From: Mesobacillus sp. AQ2
Lineage (GTDB): Bacteria; Bacillota; Bacilli; Bacillales; Cytobacillaceae
Length of the DNA stretch: 64,000 nt
Direction: 5' to 3'
Assembly: GCF_030122805.1 (NCBI RefSeq)
Contig: NZ_CP126080.1
Span: 3,105,001-3,169,000 of the forward strand
Position numbers and translations under genes: made by a program. Below the pieces are notes generated by a model, which worked only from the letters and a program-made list of their open reading frames with translations, did no database searches and had not been told where the DNA came from. Shown here one piece after another: positions 1-10,030 of this stretch. How positions within the stretch are numbered: the stretch's first letter is position 1; every line of letters starts with the position of its first letter.

Positions 1-769
1 CCAATGTGTTGACATTAAATGGTTCCCTGGCCGGCTCTAGTGCCCTGATGGTATCCTCATGGGCAATGCCATATCCTACGCGGAAACTTGCCAAGCCATA
101 GATTTTGGAGAATGTCCTTAGAATGATCAAGTTTTTATATTGCTGCAATAGGCGCATTGAATCATGGAAATCCTCAGCATCCACATATTCAAAATAAGCT
201 TCATCAAGCACTACCAGCACATCTTCAGGAACCCGTGCCATAAATGCAGTAAGTTCTTCTTCTGTTATATGGATCCCTGTCGGATTGTTCGGCGAACATA
301 ACCAAACAACTGAAGTTTTCTCATCGATTGCAGCCGCCATACCATCCAGGTCATGTGCACCGTCCACTAAAGGGATCTCTGTAATTTCGCAGCCTTCTAT
401 TATTCCATTGTGTTTATACTGAGGAAAAGTCGGAGCAGCCATCACTGTTCTGGTTTGTGGTGAAAGCAGTGCTCTTGCAATCATCTGGATTATTTCATCA
501 GAACCGTTGCCTAATATAATCTGCTCCTCTTTTACTTCTAAATACTCTGCAAGAGCTGTACGGAGTTCTGTAGCATAACCATCAGGATACACCGAAAATT
601 TACCTGCATAGCCTGCAATTTCATTCCTCACTTTTTCTGAAGAACCAAATGGATTCTCGTTTGATGCCAGTTTCACGATTTCTGATAAACCATACTGTCT
701 CTTAACTTCCCCGATTGATTTTCCTGGCTGGTACGGTTTAAGCTTTAAAAGCTGCTCTTTCCATCTCAT
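1..769 (-). CDS. hisC: Histidinol-phosphate aminotransferase, N-terminal part (cut by window edge)
   Basis: PLP-dependent aminotransferase of histidine synthesis that in Bacillus also transaminates aromatic keto acids. About 256 codons are inside the window; the 3' end lies beyond base 1. The start at 769 (MRWKEQLLKLKPYQPGKSI) follows an AGGTGG ribosome binding site. The typical N-terminal segment LASNENPFGSS is present, and near the window edge LRTFSKIYGLAS carries the SK of the PLP-binding lysine. It lies directly after aroH, where B. subtilis has the trp genes in between. Family assignment is confident; whether the C-terminus is intact cannot be seen. Confidence 0.93.
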   Translation of the reverse strand, partial: MRWKEQLLKLKPYQPGKSIGEVKRQYGLSEIVKLASNENPFGSSEKVRNEIAGYAGKFSVYPDGYATELRTALAEYLEVKEEQIILGNGSDEIIQMIARALLSPQTRTVMAAPTFPQYKHNGIIEGCEITEIPLVDGAHDLDGMAAAIDEKTSVVWLCSPNNPTGIHITEEELTAFMARVPEDVLVVLDEAYFEYVDAEDFHDSMRLLQQYKNLIILRTFSKIYGLASFRVGYGIAHEDTIRALEPAREPFNVNTL

Positions 770-881
770 CTTATCCACCTCAACTATCTGATTCTTTAAT
801 CCTCTATCTAATTAAAGCAATAAAGAGTATGTTTTTATCATACACTGTTTGACGGTGCAGAAAAAGTAAAAAAGGACAATT

Positions 882-1238
882 TTACAAATCCGGTCTCAGC
901 CCAGCTGCTCCCTCAAGATATATGTGCCTGATTTCTTCCTGCTTCTTTTCAGTATTGAAATGGATCATCACCCTGATGCACATTGGAAGCGAGCCCGTGA
1001 CGGATAACTCTTTCATGCACATGACCGGTACATAGGTCCAGCCTTCAAGGTTCCTTAATGCCTTTGCCGGGAAGACCGCATCGACATCATCAGTAGCAGA
1101 GATGAATATTGAGGCCACTTCACCCGGAGCAATCTTGTTGGAAGCGATCATTTCTTTTAAAAGCCTTTCAGCACCAAGAATAACTTCCCTTTCTTCATTG
1201 CTGCTTACCGTGATGGCTCCCCTTACTCCCCTAATCAT
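882..1238 (-). CDS. aroH: Chorismate mutase, AroH class
   Basis: Converts chorismate to prephenate for phenylalanine and tyrosine synthesis; small cytosolic trimer in Bacillus. The 118-residue protein has the AroH signature MIRGVRGAITV at the start, VFPAKALR in the middle, CIRVMIHF and a RHIYLEGAAGLRPDL end. An upstream in-frame TTG at 1247 is rejected because AGGAGG abuts it directly; from the ATG at 1238 the same site is about 9 bases away. The start lies inside the end of aroB (8-base overlap), so the two are translationally coupled. Confidence 0.95.
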   Translation of the reverse strand: MIRGVRGAITVSSNEEREVILGAERLLKEMIASNKIAPGEVASIFISATDDVDAVFPAKALRNLEGWTYVPVMCMKELSVTGSLPMCIRVMIHFNTEKKQEEIRHIYLEGAAGLRPDL

Positions 1239-2325
1239 CAAGCCCAACCTCCTCTTCGAATTTCTTCAGATATGTCATCAATGTTCTTTCATCTACTTCA
1301 ATAAGCGCAGGTTTGCCGACCTCTTCCAAAAGAACATAACGAATGGTACCGCTCACTGATTTTTTATCCTGTTTCATTCTTTGGATCAACTGCCCTCTTT
1401 CCAGTCCTTTCGGAATGGACGTTTGATATCCAAGCTTTTTAAGCCAAAGCTTTAATTCATCCAAATTAAAATCAAGCCCAAGCAAATCCTTGCTTAATTC
1501 GAGGGCAAATAGCATACCAATCGCAACAGCCTCACCATGCGTGACATTTCCATAACCGGCCTCAGCTTCGATTGCATGGCCTAGCGTATGCCCGAAATTT
1601 AAAAATGCGCGAATCCCTTTCTCCCTTTCATCCTCTGCAACAAAGGAACCTTTGATAGAAATACCCTTTGTCAGGAATTCAAGCATTTGGGAATTGCTTA
1701 TTGCATCCAGTGAATGGATTTGTTCCTTTAGCCATCTATAAAAAGTCTCATCACTAATCAGAGAATGCTTGATCACTTCAGCAAATCCTGAACGCACTTC
1801 ATGTGCAGGGAGCGTCTTCAAGTAATCAAGGTCATAAATCACAGCGTCTGGCTGATGAAATGCACCGATCATATTCTTCCCTAACGGGTGGTTAACAGCC
1901 ACTTTCCCTCCTACTGCACTGTCATGGGCTAGAATCGTGGTCGGTACTTGAATGAAACGAATCCCGCGCATATATGATGCAGCGACAAATCCCGCAAGGT
2001 CTCCTACTGCTCCTCCACCAAAGGAAATAATCAGCGACTTCCTGTCGAGTTTGTTTTCCAGTGCGTAAGAAAGACAATCATAATAAACATCAAATGTTTT
2101 AGCTTTCTCACCTGAAGGTACGATTTTTACGATGAGCTCGCTTAAACCGGCCGACTCCCGAAAAGAATCCAGATGGTGCTTTGCAACTGTTTCATCCGTT
2201 ATGACCATGATTGATGTATAGCAATCTGCTGCCTTCTGGATGAAATCGTTCAAGAGATGGATCGCACCGCTCCCAATATAGACGGGATATAAGTTAGTAC
2301 TTGTAACGATTTTCACCTGCTGCAT
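1231..2325 (-). CDS. aroB: 3-dehydroquinate synthase
   Basis: Second step of the shikimate pathway: cyclises DAHP to 3-dehydroquinate using NAD and a divalent metal. At 364 residues it has family length. The NAD-binding glycine-rich segment SFGGGAVGDLAGFVA and VPTTILAHDSAVGGK are visible, as are metal-ligand regions FAEVIKHSLI and LNFGHTLGHAIE. The ATG directly abuts the stop of aroC (no gap) and its end overlaps aroH, so aroC-aroB-aroH form a tight operon. No anomaly seen. Confidence 0.97.
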   Translation of the reverse strand: MQQVKIVTSTNLYPVYIGSGAIHLLNDFIQKAADCYTSIMVITDETVAKHHLDSFRESAGLSELIVKIVPSGEKAKTFDVYYDCLSYALENKLDRKSLIISFGGGAVGDLAGFVAASYMRGIRFIQVPTTILAHDSAVGGKVAVNHPLGKNMIGAFHQPDAVIYDLDYLKTLPAHEVRSGFAEVIKHSLISDETFYRWLKEQIHSLDAISNSQMLEFLTKGISIKGSFVAEDEREKGIRAFLNFGHTLGHAIEAEAGYGNVTHGEAVAIGMLFALELSKDLLGLDFNLDELKLWLKKLGYQTSIPKGLERGQLIQRMKQDKKSVSGTIRYVLLEEVGKPALIEVDERTLMTYLKKFEEEVGLDD

Positions 2326-3498
2326 TTAAAAATCCCTCGCAGTCCTTCTTTGTTCCTCGATGGTCGCTTTCAGCGTGTCAAAACGGTCTGCGTAAAATTG
2401 CTCAACCAGGGCAGAAGCAAGCTCCCACGCAATCACATTTTCAGCAACGACGGCAGCAGCCGGAACTGCGCAGGCATCGGATCGTTCTATACTAGCCGAA
2501 AAAGGTTCTTTAGTATCGATATCAACACTCATCAATGGCTTGTAAAGCGTCGGGATTGGTTTCATGACACCACGTACAACGACTGGCATTCCTGTCGTCA
2601 TCCCGCCTTCAAGCCCACCAAGCCGGTTGGTTTTTCGGTAATAACCACGCTCTTCTTCCCAGGCAATTTCATCATGCACCTGGCTGCCAGGCTTCCTGGC
2701 TGCTTCAAAACCAATACCGATTTCGACCCCTTTAAATGCATTGATGCTCATAATCGCCGCGGCTAGCTTACCATCTAGCTTGCGGTCGTAATGGACATAA
2801 CTGCCCACCCCGGCTGGCATTCCTTCAGCAATGACTTCAACGACACCGCCGATGGAGTCACCATTTTTCTTTGCCTCATCAATCGCTGCCATCATGTCTT
2901 TTCCGGCTTCGGTGTCGAAGCATCGAACTGGAGATTCCTCTGTTACCTCTCTAAGTTCATCCAGTGAGGAAAAGTCCTGCTTCATTGCTTTTACTCCGCC
3001 AATTTCTACAACATGTGCAACTAGCTCAATCCCTAACAGCGATAGCAGTTTTTTAGCCGCTGCACCCGCTGCGACTCTTACCGTCGTTTCCCTTGCAGAT
3101 GAACGCTCAAGGACATTCCTCATATCGCGATGTCCATACTTGATTGCTCCATTTAAATCAGCATGACCGGGACGCGGTCTGGAAATCTTTCTTTTCACTT
3201 CTTCGGATGAATGATCATCCAGCGGTTCCTGGCCCATAATGCCGGTCCAATGCTTCCAGTCATTATTTTCAACCACCAGTGCGATTGGTGAGCCAAGAGT
3301 TTGACCATGCCTGATTCCTGCAGTAATCTGGACCTGGTCCTTTTCAATCTGCATCCTTCTGCCGCGGCCGTAACCCTTTTGCCTGCGCGCAAGCTCATTG
3401 TTTATATCTTCTGCTACCAGCGGCATTCCTGCTGGCATTCCTTCAATTATGGTTGTTAGCTGCGGTCCATGTGATTCACCCGCTGTTAAATATCTCAT
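2326..3498 (-). CDS. aroC: Chorismate synthase
   Basis: Last shikimate step: makes chorismate from EPSP with reduced FMN as cofactor. The 390-residue protein opens with [14 protein letters not shown], the classic N-terminal signature, followed by [12 protein letters not shown] and [20 protein letters not shown] with [15 protein letters not shown]. Called aroF in B. subtilis nomenclature. The region upstream (3499-3690) separates it from the cheR terminator, so it is probably the first gene of the aroC-aroB-aroH-hisC unit with its own promoter; I saw no convincing -35/-10 pair there. Confidence 0.97.
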   Translation of the reverse strand: MRYLTAGESHGPQLTTIIEGMPAGMPLVAEDINNELARRQKGYGRGRRMQIEKDQVQITAGIRHGQTLGSPIALVVENNDWKHWTGIMGQEPLDDHSSEEVKRKISRPRPGHADLNGAIKYGHRDMRNVLERSSARETTVRVAAGAAAKKLLSLLGIELVAHVVEIGGVKAMKQDFSSLDELREVTEESPVRCFDTEAGKDMMAAIDEAKKNGDSIGGVVEVIAEGMPAGVGSYVHYDRKLDGKLAAAIMSINAFKGVEIGIGFEAARKPGSQVHDEIAWEEERGYYRKTNRLGGLEGGMTTGMPVVVRGVMKPIPTLYKPLMSVDIDTKEPFSASIERSDACAVPAAAVVAENVIAWELASALVEQFYADRFDTLKATIEEQRRTARDF

Positions 3499-3691
3499 AT
3501 ACTTTCCCCCTTCAACTCGCTAAAGGATTTGTTTTACTATATCACACAGTTTCCAATAAATAAATTAAAAATTTCGAAATATGTATGATTCCTTTTAAAG
3601 AATGAAGCCATTTTATCATGAACCCTTCAGTCTCGCAAAAAAACCATCATGTATTATTGTCTGCAGACATCAGGTGATTTTATTTTACAAA

Positions 3692-3721
3692 TAACAAAAG
3701 GAGCACGGTCACCCGGCTCCT
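3692..3721 (-). terminator. Terminator after cheR
   Basis: The stem AGGAGC plus CGG pairs with CCG and GCTCCT around a GTGA loop; on the minus strand it is followed by TTTTGTT. It lies directly downstream of the cheR stop and before aroC. Confidence 0.75.
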
Positions 3722-3725
3722 CCTG

Positions 3726-4571
<846 letters not shown>

Positions 4572-4644
4572 CTATTTTTTGCTATCCCTATTTAGCACAA
4601 ATTCCCTTTCTTAATTCAGTTAGATACAAGGAGCTTTGTGCATG

Positions 4645-5245
4645 AAACCCAATTATGGCTATTGTTGAGCCGAACTAATAGTTTTTTTGGAGATACAGTG
4701 ATCCAATAAGGGTTATTGTTGACCTGGTGTTACAATTTATGGATAATCAATGCTCCAATCAAGGCTGTTGGAGATAGCATATTACAGTTTCTGGATAATC
4801 AGGGCTCCAATAAGGGCTATTGGTGACTCGATATTACAGTTTTTGGATAATTAAAGCTCCAATAAGGGGTATTTGAGACACGGTATTACAATTTCTGGAT
4901 AATCAATGCTCCAATCAAGGCTATTAGAGACATGATATTACAATTTCTGGATAATCAATGCTCCAATCAAGGCTATTAGAGACACGATATTACAATTTAT
5001 GGATAATCAGTGCTCCAATCAAGGCTATTGGTGACATGTTATTACAGTTTCTGGTAAACAATTGCTCCAATCAAGGCTATTGGGACATGATATTACAGTT
5101 TCTGGATAACCAGTGCTCCAATAAGGGCTATTGGTACCCCGATATTACAGTTTTTGCAAAACAAGTGCCCCAATAAGGGCGGTAGGTTACTTTATATTAC
5201 ATTTTTTAGAAAATAACTGCTCCAATGAAGTCTATCGGTGCCTCG
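4645..5245. repeat. Tandem array I: 12 units of 52 bp, each with an inverted repeat
   Basis: Read directly: the CCAAT core of successive units starts at 4649, 4703, 4755, 4807, 4859, 4911, 4963, 5015, 5067, 5118, 5170 and 5222; intervals are 52 except the first (54) and one of 51. A typical unit has CCAATA, a 5-base AGGGC loop, then TATTGG, followed by a conserved tail with TATTACAGTTTCTGGATAAT. The outermost copies are degenerate. Fifty-two is not a multiple of three and reading frames are broken, so it is not coding. It fills the gap between the ndk terminator and the cheR promoter region. Confidence 0.95.
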
Positions 5246-5320
5246 AACCCCGTTGGGTCCACAATGATGCCAATCGATAATCCGAAAGCAGTACACCGAT
5301 GCAGTAGAATGACGCAAATA

Positions 5321-5348
5321 AAAAAGACACTTGCTATAAGCAAGTGTC
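5321..5348 (-). terminator. Terminator after ndk
   Basis: Perfect 9-bp stem GACACTTGC / GCAAGTGTC with a short TTATA loop, followed on the minus strand by TTTTTT. It directly follows ndk and closes the hepS-menG-hepT-ndk run. Confidence 0.9.
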
Positions 5349-5359
5349 CAGGGGTTATA

Positions 5360-5806
5360 TTAGTAAACCCACTCGTTGATTAATTTGCTGTATTCAGCCA
5401 ACTCTTCCTGTTTGAAGAATAGTCCGATTTCACGCTCTGCGCTTTCTGGTGAGTCTGAACCGTGAATGACGTTCTTTCCTACAGTAACGCCGAAATCTCC
5501 GCGGATCGTTCCAGGAGCTGCATCTTTAGGGTTTGTAGCACCCATCATCTGGCGTGCAGTTGTGATTACATTTTCACCTTGCCAAACCATTGCGAATACT
5601 GGACCAGAAGTAATGAAATCTACCAATTCGCCGAAGAATGGACGCTCTTTGTGTTCGCCATAATGCTCTTCAGCAAGTTCTCTTGGGATGTTCATAAGCT
5701 TTGCGCCAACTAGCTGGAAGCCTTTCTTTTCAAAACGTGCTACAACTTCGCCGATCAGGTTGCGCTGCACGCCATCAGGCTTGACCATCAAATAAGTCTT
5801 TTCCAT
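5360..5806 (-). CDS. ndk: Nucleoside diphosphate kinase
   Basis: Transfers the gamma phosphate of ATP to other nucleoside diphosphates through a phosphohistidine. The 148-residue protein has [13 protein letters not shown] at the N-terminus and the active-site histidine in [16 protein letters not shown]. An in-frame GTG at 5815 would overlap the ribosome binding site (AGGAGTG), so the ATG at 5806, 8 bases from GGAG, is the start; this matches the usual family length of about 149. Followed by a strong terminator. Confidence 0.97.
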   Translation of the reverse strand: MEKTYLMVKPDGVQRNLIGEVVARFEKKGFQLVGAKLMNIPRELAEEHYGEHKERPFFGELVDFITSGPVFAMVWQGENVITTARQMMGATNPKDAAPGTIRGDFGVTVGKNVIHGSDSPESAEREIGLFFKQEELAEYSKLINEWVY

Positions 5807-5896
5807 GAGTTCCACTCCTATTTCACTATGTATGTGAACCGCTTACAAAAGCAATCCTTAGAAATAGTATCATTTTTTTGAAAAATTCGCAACTTG

Positions 5897-6859
5897 CTAA
5901 TACTTGCGTTTCCCAATAAATTTGGCGATGTCGCGCAATGACTTCTTTGCTCTGTTTGGCGGAAGTTCCTCAAGGATGGCGAGTGCTTTATCCAGATACC
6001 GGTCACTGATTTCAAGAGACTTTTCAATCGCGCCAGATTCCTGGACCAGCTTCAGGACTTCCTCCAGGTCTGCCCTTTCCATTCCTTCATGGACTGTCCG
6101 GACCCTGCTGTTGATGTACTCATCCTGCATAGCATACAGGACTGGCAAGGTGATGTTACCCTGGAGCAGGTCCCCGCCAGCGGGCTTTCCAAGCTCCTTT
6201 TCTGTTCCTGTGAAATCAAGCACATCATCCGTAATCTGGAAGGACATCCCGACATAGTAGCCGAATTTATACAATTTGTGATGCTCCTCTTTCGGGACTC
6301 CTGCCACAACAGCACCAAGCTGGCAGCTGGCAGCAATCAAAAGAGCTGTCTTCCGCTTAATCCTGAGCAGATAATTGCGCAGGTTTTGGTCGAAATTATA
6401 TTTATCTTTTATTTGTTCAATTTCACCAATACTTAATTCGACAATGGTATCTGAGAGAATCTGGTGCGCTGCCGGATTTTTAATTTCGGTCATAAGCTCC
6501 AGCGCCCTCGCAAATATGTAATCCCCTGTATACATGGCAATCCTGTTATCCCATTTTGCCTTGATCGTCGGCTGCCCTCTTCGCAATTCGGCATCATCAA
6601 TCACATCATCGTGTACCAGTGATGCCATGTGGATGAGTTCAAGAGAGACCGCGACATCCTTGATGACATTGATATCATAATCACCGAATTTCGCACCGAG
6701 AAGCACAAAAACAGGCCTTATCCGTTTCCCTCCTGCTTTAAGCAAGTGCAGGCTTGCCTGTCTAAGCAGATGGGAATCTGCCTGGATTGATTCTTCCAGT
6801 TCTCTTTCTATTAACGTCAAATCAGAATTCAAATATGTATATAACAGCTTCATCTTCAT
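5897..6859 (-). CDS. hepT: Heptaprenyl diphosphate synthase, catalytic component II
   Basis: With HepS it builds the C35 prenyl chain of menaquinone-7. The first aspartate-rich motif is in LVHDDVIDDAELRRG and the second in QITDDVLDFTG; GGKRIRPVFVLLG binds the substrate. The start at 6859 (MKMKLLYTYLN) follows a GGGTGG site; further upstream in-frame starts lack one. That gives 320 residues, without the longer N-terminal extension I recall for the B. subtilis protein. Partner of hepS, with menG between them. Confidence 0.95.
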   Translation of the reverse strand: MKMKLLYTYLNSDLTLIERELEESIQADSHLLRQASLHLLKAGGKRIRPVFVLLGAKFGDYDINVIKDVAVSLELIHMASLVHDDVIDDAELRRGQPTIKAKWDNRIAMYTGDYIFARALELMTEIKNPAAHQILSDTIVELSIGEIEQIKDKYNFDQNLRNYLLRIKRKTALLIAASCQLGAVVAGVPKEEHHKLYKFGYYVGMSFQITDDVLDFTGTEKELGKPAGGDLLQGNITLPVLYAMQDEYINSRVRTVHEGMERADLEEVLKLVQESGAIEKSLEISDRYLDKALAILEELPPNRAKKSLRDIAKFIGKRKY

Positions 6860-6949
6860 TATTATCCACCCAGCTTTTGCATTCTCGATCTCCATTGTTG
6901 CGACTTTCTCATCCTCATGGCTTCATTGCACAATTAGGAGGTTTCTTTT

Positions 6950-7081
6950 ATGCGGGCAATTAATGCCCAGGCAAATAGTTTCATTTTTAATCTCAACAGA
7001 ATTACATCCGGCCCTGTTCTATTCTGGATAAATAGAGTGACCTTAAATGAAAACAGGCTGACCTTCCTTGCCGAGCGATGA
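6950..7081 (+). CDS. Possible small protein of 43 residues, opposite strand
   Basis: Unrecognised. An ATG at 6950 is preceded by AGGAGG at an 8-base spacing, an excellent ribosome binding site, in the 248-base gap between menG and hepT and on the opposite strand. The product begins MRAINAQANSFIFNLN and ends in NRLTFLAER; it is basic, with no clear membrane segment. No promoter or terminator specific to it was seen, and its 3' end overlaps an imperfect hairpin (7056-7094). It could be a real small gene or a chance ORF with a fortuitous AGGAGG. Confidence 0.35.
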   Translation: MRAINAQANSFIFNLNRITSGPVLFWINRVTLNENRLTFLAER

Positions 7082-7094
7082 GAAAAGGGCAGCC
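7056..7094. other. Imperfect hairpin between menG and hepT
   Basis: GGCTGACCTT pairs with AAGGGCAGCC (one mismatch) around a loop of about 19 bases. No T-run follows on the minus strand, so a processing or stability element in the menG-hepT mRNA is more likely than a terminator. Confidence 0.4.
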
Positions 7095-7107
7095 AGAATC
7101 TATTGGA

Positions 7108-7809
7108 TTATTTACGGCCTATATGCACAGCAGCAACTCCGCCGCTGTATGGTTTGTATTCGACGTTTACGAAACCGGCTTCCGTGAACATCTTGGCCAG
7201 CTCTTTCATTCCTGGGAAATCCTTAGCAGATTCCTGCAGCCATGAATATTCATCGTAACTTTTCGCAAACAATTTTCCGAACATTGGCATGATAAACCTG
7301 AAGTATAATCGGTATGCTTGTTTAAATCCCGGCATGGTAGGCTGGGAAGTTTCCAGGCATACTGCCATACCGCCAGGCTTAAGAACTCTGTGCATTTCCC
7401 GCAGTACCTGATTGTAATCAGGGACATTCCTCAATCCGAACCCAATCGTGACATAGTCAAAGCTATTGTCATCGAATGGGAGCTCCATGGCGTTCCCATG
7501 GATCAGGTTTGCCTGGTCCATGTGGCGCGATTGTATTTTTTCTTCACCTATTTTCAGCATGTTTTTGCTGAAATCAAGACCTGTCACTTTGCCATCCTTG
7601 CCAACAGCTTCCGCAAGGGCAATCGTCCAGTCAGCCGTACCACAGCACACATCAAGGGCAGCAGCCCCTTTTTGGACATTCATCTTCTTCATTGTGTCAT
7701 TGCGCCATTTAATATGTTGCTGAAAGCTGATGACAGAGTTCATTTGATCGTAATTTTCATAGATTTTTTCAAAGACTCCATGAACACGTTCTTCTTTCGA
7801 TTGCTGCAT
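7108..7809 (-). CDS. menG: Demethylmenaquinone methyltransferase
   Basis: Final step of menaquinone synthesis: SAM-dependent C-methylation of demethylmenaquinone (also called ubiE/menH). The 233-residue protein begins [21 protein letters not shown], typical of the family, with the SAM site [17 protein letters not shown] and the motif FGLRNVPDY. Its ribosome binding site AAGGGT lies in the last codons of hepS, 4 bases upstream, so the two are coupled. It lies between the two heptaprenyl synthase subunits, as in other Bacillus. Confidence 0.97.
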   Translation of the reverse strand: MQQSKEERVHGVFEKIYENYDQMNSVISFQQHIKWRNDTMKKMNVQKGAAALDVCCGTADWTIALAEAVGKDGKVTGLDFSKNMLKIGEEKIQSRHMDQANLIHGNAMELPFDDNSFDYVTIGFGLRNVPDYNQVLREMHRVLKPGGMAVCLETSQPTMPGFKQAYRLYFRFIMPMFGKLFAKSYDEYSWLQESAKDFPGMKELAKMFTEAGFVNVEYKPYSGGVAAVHIGRK

Positions 7810-7813
7810 TGCA

Positions 7814-8650
7814 TTACCCTTCTTCCGCGAATTTTTTAGACATGGTCTGATACTGCCCGGCGGTCAGGTCTAACCGTTCCAGCAGCAAGCTGTTCATCCC
7901 AGAAAGCTTTTTCGAAGCTGTTTTTATCTTTGTCATTGAAAATTCCATGTATCTTGTACAGATCGACAAAAGGTATTTTTGCTGCTCAGCAGAAAGTTCA
8001 GCAGCCTTTTGATCCATTTTTGGGAGTGCGATCTTCTTCAGCGCATTGAATAGCAGAGAATGCCCTGTATTCATGTAAATTGCTTCTTCAGAAAGCAGCC
8101 TTTTGACGAAAAGCCAGTTAGAAGCGAATTCATACCATTCTGCCGCATGATAATGGTCAGCAACCTTGCCCAGGAGAGAAGATTCGATCAGTTTTAAGCT
8201 TTCCATCAATTGATCGATTGCTACAGGATCTTTCTGATACAAGGATATTTTATGCTCATTCACTTCTTTTACACCAGATGCCAATTGTTTGATCATATCA
8301 GTATCTTCAAGGTCCGCAAGCAGCTTGTAATACAGACCGCTGTAATATATCCCGGCAAGAACCGTCAATTGGCGCTGCTTATGGCTTTCATCCCCTTCAC
8401 CTGGCAGGGAGTTGCGAACATGCTCATGGGTATCAAGGGCGATTTGCAGGAGCATGGTGGTCAGGGTGTAACTGGTTGCTCTCTCCTGGTTGCCTTCTTG
8501 CTGTTCAAGCAATGAAGTAAGCAGCAAGAGTCGATCATCATCAATAAAAGGAGATTCTACATGCTTCTGCAAGTAAGGATGTGAAAGTTTTTCTATAAGA
8601 AGCTCCCTGATGCCGTCTAATTTGTTTTGTAAATCTAGCAAATGAATCAC
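7814..8650 (-). CDS. hepS: Heptaprenyl diphosphate synthase component I
   Basis: Non-catalytic partner of HepT that sets chain length to seven prenyl units. The 278-residue protein is mostly helical and divergent, as expected for HepS; visible family features include [21 protein letters not shown] and [15 protein letters not shown]. Assignment rests on these and on its position before menG and hepT. It starts the menaquinone-tail operon; a promoter with an extended -10 lies at 8823-8831. Confidence 0.9.
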   Translation of the reverse strand: MIHLLDLQNKLDGIRELLIEKLSHPYLQKHVESPFIDDDRLLLLTSLLEQQEGNQERATSYTLTTMLLQIALDTHEHVRNSLPGEGDESHKQRQLTVLAGIYYSGLYYKLLADLEDTDMIKQLASGVKEVNEHKISLYQKDPVAIDQLMESLKLIESSLLGKVADHYHAAEWYEFASNWLFVKRLLSEEAIYMNTGHSLLFNALKKIALPKMDQKAAELSAEQQKYLLSICTRYMEFSMTKIKTASKKLSGMNSLLLERLDLTAGQYQTMSKKFAEEG

Positions 8651-8822
8651 CCTTGTTCCCCTTATTTATTGGATTGCCGGCAGCGGGCATAACTTGGTTT
8701 TAGTCAAGAATAGATACTTGTCATTCAGGCCTGGAGAGCCCATTTTTAAAAATAGAAAATTTTAAGACAGGCATAAAAAAAACGCCTGATCAATCTATAC
8801 CGAACATTCCAAAGCAGTGACA

Positions 8823-8831
8823 ATTATATCA
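8823..8831 (-). promoter_or_regulatory. Extended -10 promoter, probably for hepS
   Basis: On the minus strand TGATATAAT gives a TG-n-TATAAT extended -10, about 170 bases before hepS. The long leader contains a small AT-looped hairpin (CAGGC / GCCTG) near 8775-8795. No good -35 was seen, which is typical for extended -10 promoters. Confidence 0.45.
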
Positions 8832-8928
8832 CAAAAGATAAAAACATGGGCGTGATAATATAAATTAAACACTATTTGCTACAAATTGAGCATGATTTTG
8901 TAACAAAATAGTTGTTTTTTGAACCGCT

Positions 8929-9162
8929 TTACTTTTTCTCGCTCTCTATTTCGCCAAAAGGTGTGACAATCTTGGCGTGACCTCTGATTTTAATAGCTGA
9001 AGTGTGTTCTGTGAACTGGGCGATCATGACTTCACCCTGATCGAGCTTTTCTGAATGGTGGAAACGAGTGTCTGTCCCTCTTGTAAGCCCAATCACATTC
9101 ACGCCATCCTCAATCGCTTTGATTATGACATAATCGGTGTTTAAGGTTTGTTTCTTATCCAT
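8929..9162 (-). CDS. mtrB: Tryptophan RNA-binding attenuation protein (TRAP)
   Basis: Forms an 11-subunit ring that, with tryptophan bound, wraps GAG/UAG repeats in trp leader RNA and causes termination. The 77-residue protein matches TRAP length (about 75) and has [40 protein letters not shown] and IKIRGHA. The start at 9162 (MDKKQTLN) follows GGGGG at good spacing; the upstream extension is spurious. It lies downstream of folE as in the mtrA-mtrB operon, but the gap of 173 bases holds a terminator-like hairpin. No trp genes are in the window. Confidence 0.95.
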   Translation of the reverse strand: MDKKQTLNTDYVIIKAIEDGVNVIGLTRGTDTRFHHSEKLDQGEVMIAQFTEHTSAIKIRGHAKIVTPFGEIESEKK

Positions 9163-9237
9163 TATTATCCCCCTTCCCCAAAAAGAATATGACGAGACTT
9201 GCATTTCAAAATCAAGTATCAAATTTCAGTTCATATA

Positions 9238-9270
9238 AAACAAAAGGCTAAAAGAGTTTCTTTCAGCCTT
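9238..9270 (-). terminator. Terminator-like hairpin between folE and mtrB
   Basis: AAGGCT pairs with AGCCTT and an inner AAAG with CTTT; on the minus strand TTTTGTTTTA follows. It would stop or reduce folE transcripts before mtrB. Confidence 0.6.
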
Positions 9271-9335
9271 CGAAATCTTTTCATGAGTTCTTGCCATCAT
9301 CGATACGGAGATAGATTATGATTAAGACTAATATA

Positions 9336-9902
9336 TCAGTCTTTGATTAAAGAGAGAATTTCAGCACGAGCATTTACATCCTCAGCCAGTGTACCTCTCA
9401 CAGCAGAGGTAACTGTTTTAGAGCCAGGTTTTTTGACTCCTCTCATCGTCATGCACATATGTTCAGCTTCAACCACAACCATGACACCATGCGGATCAAG
9501 CTTTTCCATAATCGCATTCGCAATTGTCGACGTGATTCTCTCCTGCAGCTGCGGCCGTTTAGCTACCGCTTCAACTGCCCTTGCAAGCTTGCTGAGACCG
9601 GTAACTTTTCCGCCTCTTGGAATATATGCGACATGAGCCTTGCCGAAGAAAGGAACAAGATGGTGCTCACACATAGAATAGAATGGGATATCCTTGACCA
9701 GGACTAACTCCTCATGGTCTTCACCAAAAATGGTTTCGAAATATTCTTTTGGATCCTGGTTAAGGCCTGAAAAAACTTCCTCATACATCCTCGCAACCCG
9801 CTTTGGAGTATCGAGCAACCCTTCCCTGTTAGGATCTTCACCGACTGCTTCTAATATTAAACGTACCGCTTCTTCGATTTGGGCACGATTGACGTTTGAC
9901 AT
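9336..9902 (-). CDS. folE: GTP cyclohydrolase I
   Basis: First enzyme of tetrahydrofolate synthesis: GTP to 7,8-dihydroneopterin triphosphate; mtrA in B. subtilis. The 188-residue protein has the zinc-ligand region [20 protein letters not shown] and the second cysteine in [17 protein letters not shown]. The ATG at 9902 follows a TAGGAGG-type site. It is preceded by the hbs terminator and a sigma-A-type promoter (9965-9994), so it starts the folE-mtrB unit. Confidence 0.97.
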   Translation of the reverse strand: MSNVNRAQIEEAVRLILEAVGEDPNREGLLDTPKRVARMYEEVFSGLNQDPKEYFETIFGEDHEELVLVKDIPFYSMCEHHLVPFFGKAHVAYIPRGGKVTGLSKLARAVEAVAKRPQLQERITSTIANAIMEKLDPHGVMVVVEAEHMCMTMRGVKKPGSKTVTSAVRGTLAEDVNARAEILSLIKD

Positions 9903-9964
9903 CTGCGTTTCCTCCTATGGTCCATCAATCTCATTATAATCTTGTATAGTCTTCCAACTATTTG

Positions 9965-9994
9965 ATTATAATATTTTCATCTTAGCATAACCAA
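9965..9994 (-). promoter_or_regulatory. Putative sigma-A promoter for folE
   Basis: On the minus strand, -35 TTGGTT, an 18-base spacer and a perfect -10 TATAAT, between the hbs terminator and folE. Confidence 0.45.
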
Positions 9995-10030
9995 ATCAAA
10001 GCAGGCAAAGCTAAATGTTTCACCCCATAG

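Noticed and set aside
2350..2766. 138-residue plus-strand ORF
   Set aside because: Antisense shadow of aroC, which has full family signatures on the other strand.
4958..5176. 72-residue ORF on the plus strand
   Set aside because: It lies wholly within tandem array I; the 52-bp period is not a multiple of three and no ribosome binding site is present.
4645..5245. CRISPR array
   Set aside because: Units follow each other without unique spacers, the whole 52 bp is conserved, and no cas genes are present in the window.
5840..5856. CcpA box before ndk (TGTAAGCGGTTCACA)
   Set aside because: Close to a cre site but with one extra base that breaks the required spacing.
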